A DNA stretch of 64,000 nucleotides, taken from positions 1 to 64,000 of the forward strand of contig NZ_CAKXZT010000186.1 of the NCBI RefSeq assembly GCF_935825525.1, in the 5' to 3' direction. Position 1 is the first letter of the stretch; every line of letters begins with the position of its first letter. The position numbers and the translations under genes were made by a program. This DNA comes from Mesorhizobium escarrei. GTDB lineage: Bacteria; Pseudomonadota; Alphaproteobacteria; Rhizobiales; Rhizobiaceae. Shown here piece after piece: positions 63,697 through 64,000 of the stretch. The notes below the pieces were generated by a model. That model searched no databases. It was not told the DNA's origin and saw only the letters and a program-made list of their open reading frames with translations.

Positions 63697-63793
63697 TCTT
63701 TCTCCCCGTCACTATACGGGGAGAAATGCCCGGTCCACCCTCCGCAGCTGCAGCGCAGCTGCTGCGGAGGACGGGCAGGGCAATGATGGCCAG
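63697..63793. repeat. Intergenic repeat CTTTCTCCCCGTCACTATAC, copy 4, with nested palindrome
   Basis: Shares CTTTCTCCCCGTCACTATAC and GGGGAGAAATGCCCGG with copies at 40791 and 43984, then is interrupted by about 45 extra bases with CCTCCGCAGC and GCTGCGGAGG as 10-bp arms, and continues with CGGGCAGGGCAATGA. The other copies read GCCCGGCAGGGCAATGA without the insert. Confidence 0.85.
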
Positions 63794-63832
63794 CGCAAAC
63801 CGACAGCGTTTAGAGCCTGTTGCGGGAGGTTT

Positions 63833-64000
63833 TTAACCCTCTTTCTTGGTCACCGCGATGCGCAGCGACAATTCACGAAGCTGCTGCGGGCTGGCTTCCG
63901 ACGGCGCGCTCATCAACAGATCATAAGCCTGCTGGTTCATCGGGAACATCGTCACTTCACGCAGGTTCCTGGCACCGACCAGCAGCATGACGACGCGGTC
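63833..64000 (-). CDS. aspS: Aspartyl-tRNA synthetase, C-terminal fragment (cut by window edge)
   Basis: The final 55 codons are seen, on the minus strand: DRVVMLLVGARNLREVTMFP, then MNQQAYDLLMSAPSEASPQQ and LRELSLRIAVTKKEG with a TAA stop at 63833-63835. The DRxVMLLxGxxNLREVxxFP segment is the class II motif 3 region end in AspRS/AsnRS. The rest lies beyond the window. It is transcribed toward the window interior. Confidence 0.9.
   Translation of the reverse strand, partial: DRVVMLLVGARNLREVTMFPMNQQAYDLLMSAPSEASPQQLRELSLRIAVTKKEG

Overview
The window is high-GC DNA whose gene content and gene order fit a rhizobial alphaproteobacterium; the recurring intergenic palindromes look most like those of Mesorhizobium. 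Family-level evidence includes the LdtR/L,D-transpeptidase pair, the merR-ihfA-fabH-plsX-DUF177-CBP3-bamE block, the glyA-nrdR-ribD-ribE-ribH-nusB order, the aspartate/glutamate leucyltransferase Bpt and an OpgC glucan-modifying protein. Genus assignment is inference; no rRNA lies in the window.

Region 1 (0.2-9.7 kb) is an exopolysaccharide locus: a NodB-type deacetylase, a CelD/FemAB-like acetyltransferase, a Wzz/ExoP-like chain-length protein with a degenerate kinase domain, a Wza-like lipoprotein, a GT4 glycosyltransferase, a WcaJ-type initiating transferase and a Wzy-like polymerase. A tRNA-Pro(GGG) closes it. Region 2 (9.8-12.1 kb) is gene-poor: an XRE-type HTH gene, a frameshifted secreted-peptide gene, a DUF883-like membrane protein and several palindromic repeats. 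Region 3 (12.1-19.8 kb) is the core lipid/envelope block ending in the proton-pumping pyrophosphatase. Region 4 (19.9-24 kb) is a complete OsmF-YehYXW-type osmoprotectant ABC transporter. Region 5 (24.3-31.7 kb) is the riboflavin/nusB/nrdR/glyA block, with a ParDE/RelE-type toxin-antitoxin pair sitting between ribE and ribH.

Region 6 (31.8-43.5 kb) is mixed chromosomal content: a CPA1 antiporter, L,D-transpeptidase and its MarR-type regulator LdtR, an HIBYL-CoA hydrolase, hemB, an MNT/HEPN toxin-antitoxin pair, a RibD-C reductase, PPK2 and an aldo/keto reductase. Region 7 (43.7-49.9 kb) has small proteins, an MFS pump, DUF423, a LacI regulator facing two tiny paralogous genes that share its apparent operator, an OpgC protein and an esterase. 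Region 8 (50.0-54.4 kb) is a tight four-gene operon: TelA, a solute-binding/vWA lipoprotein, XpaC, and a second solute-binding-like protein. Region 9 (54.4-64 kb) holds sthA, an RDD protein, bpt, an EamA exporter, an AI-2E-type permease, parC, a periplasmic protein and the 3' end of aspS.

The two best candidates for undescribed biology are the TelA/SBP-vWA/XpaC/SBP operon and the LacI-operator-controlled pair of roughly 50-residue proteins. Several intergenic repeat families recur and are described separately. All calls are from reading the sequence; no database search was run.
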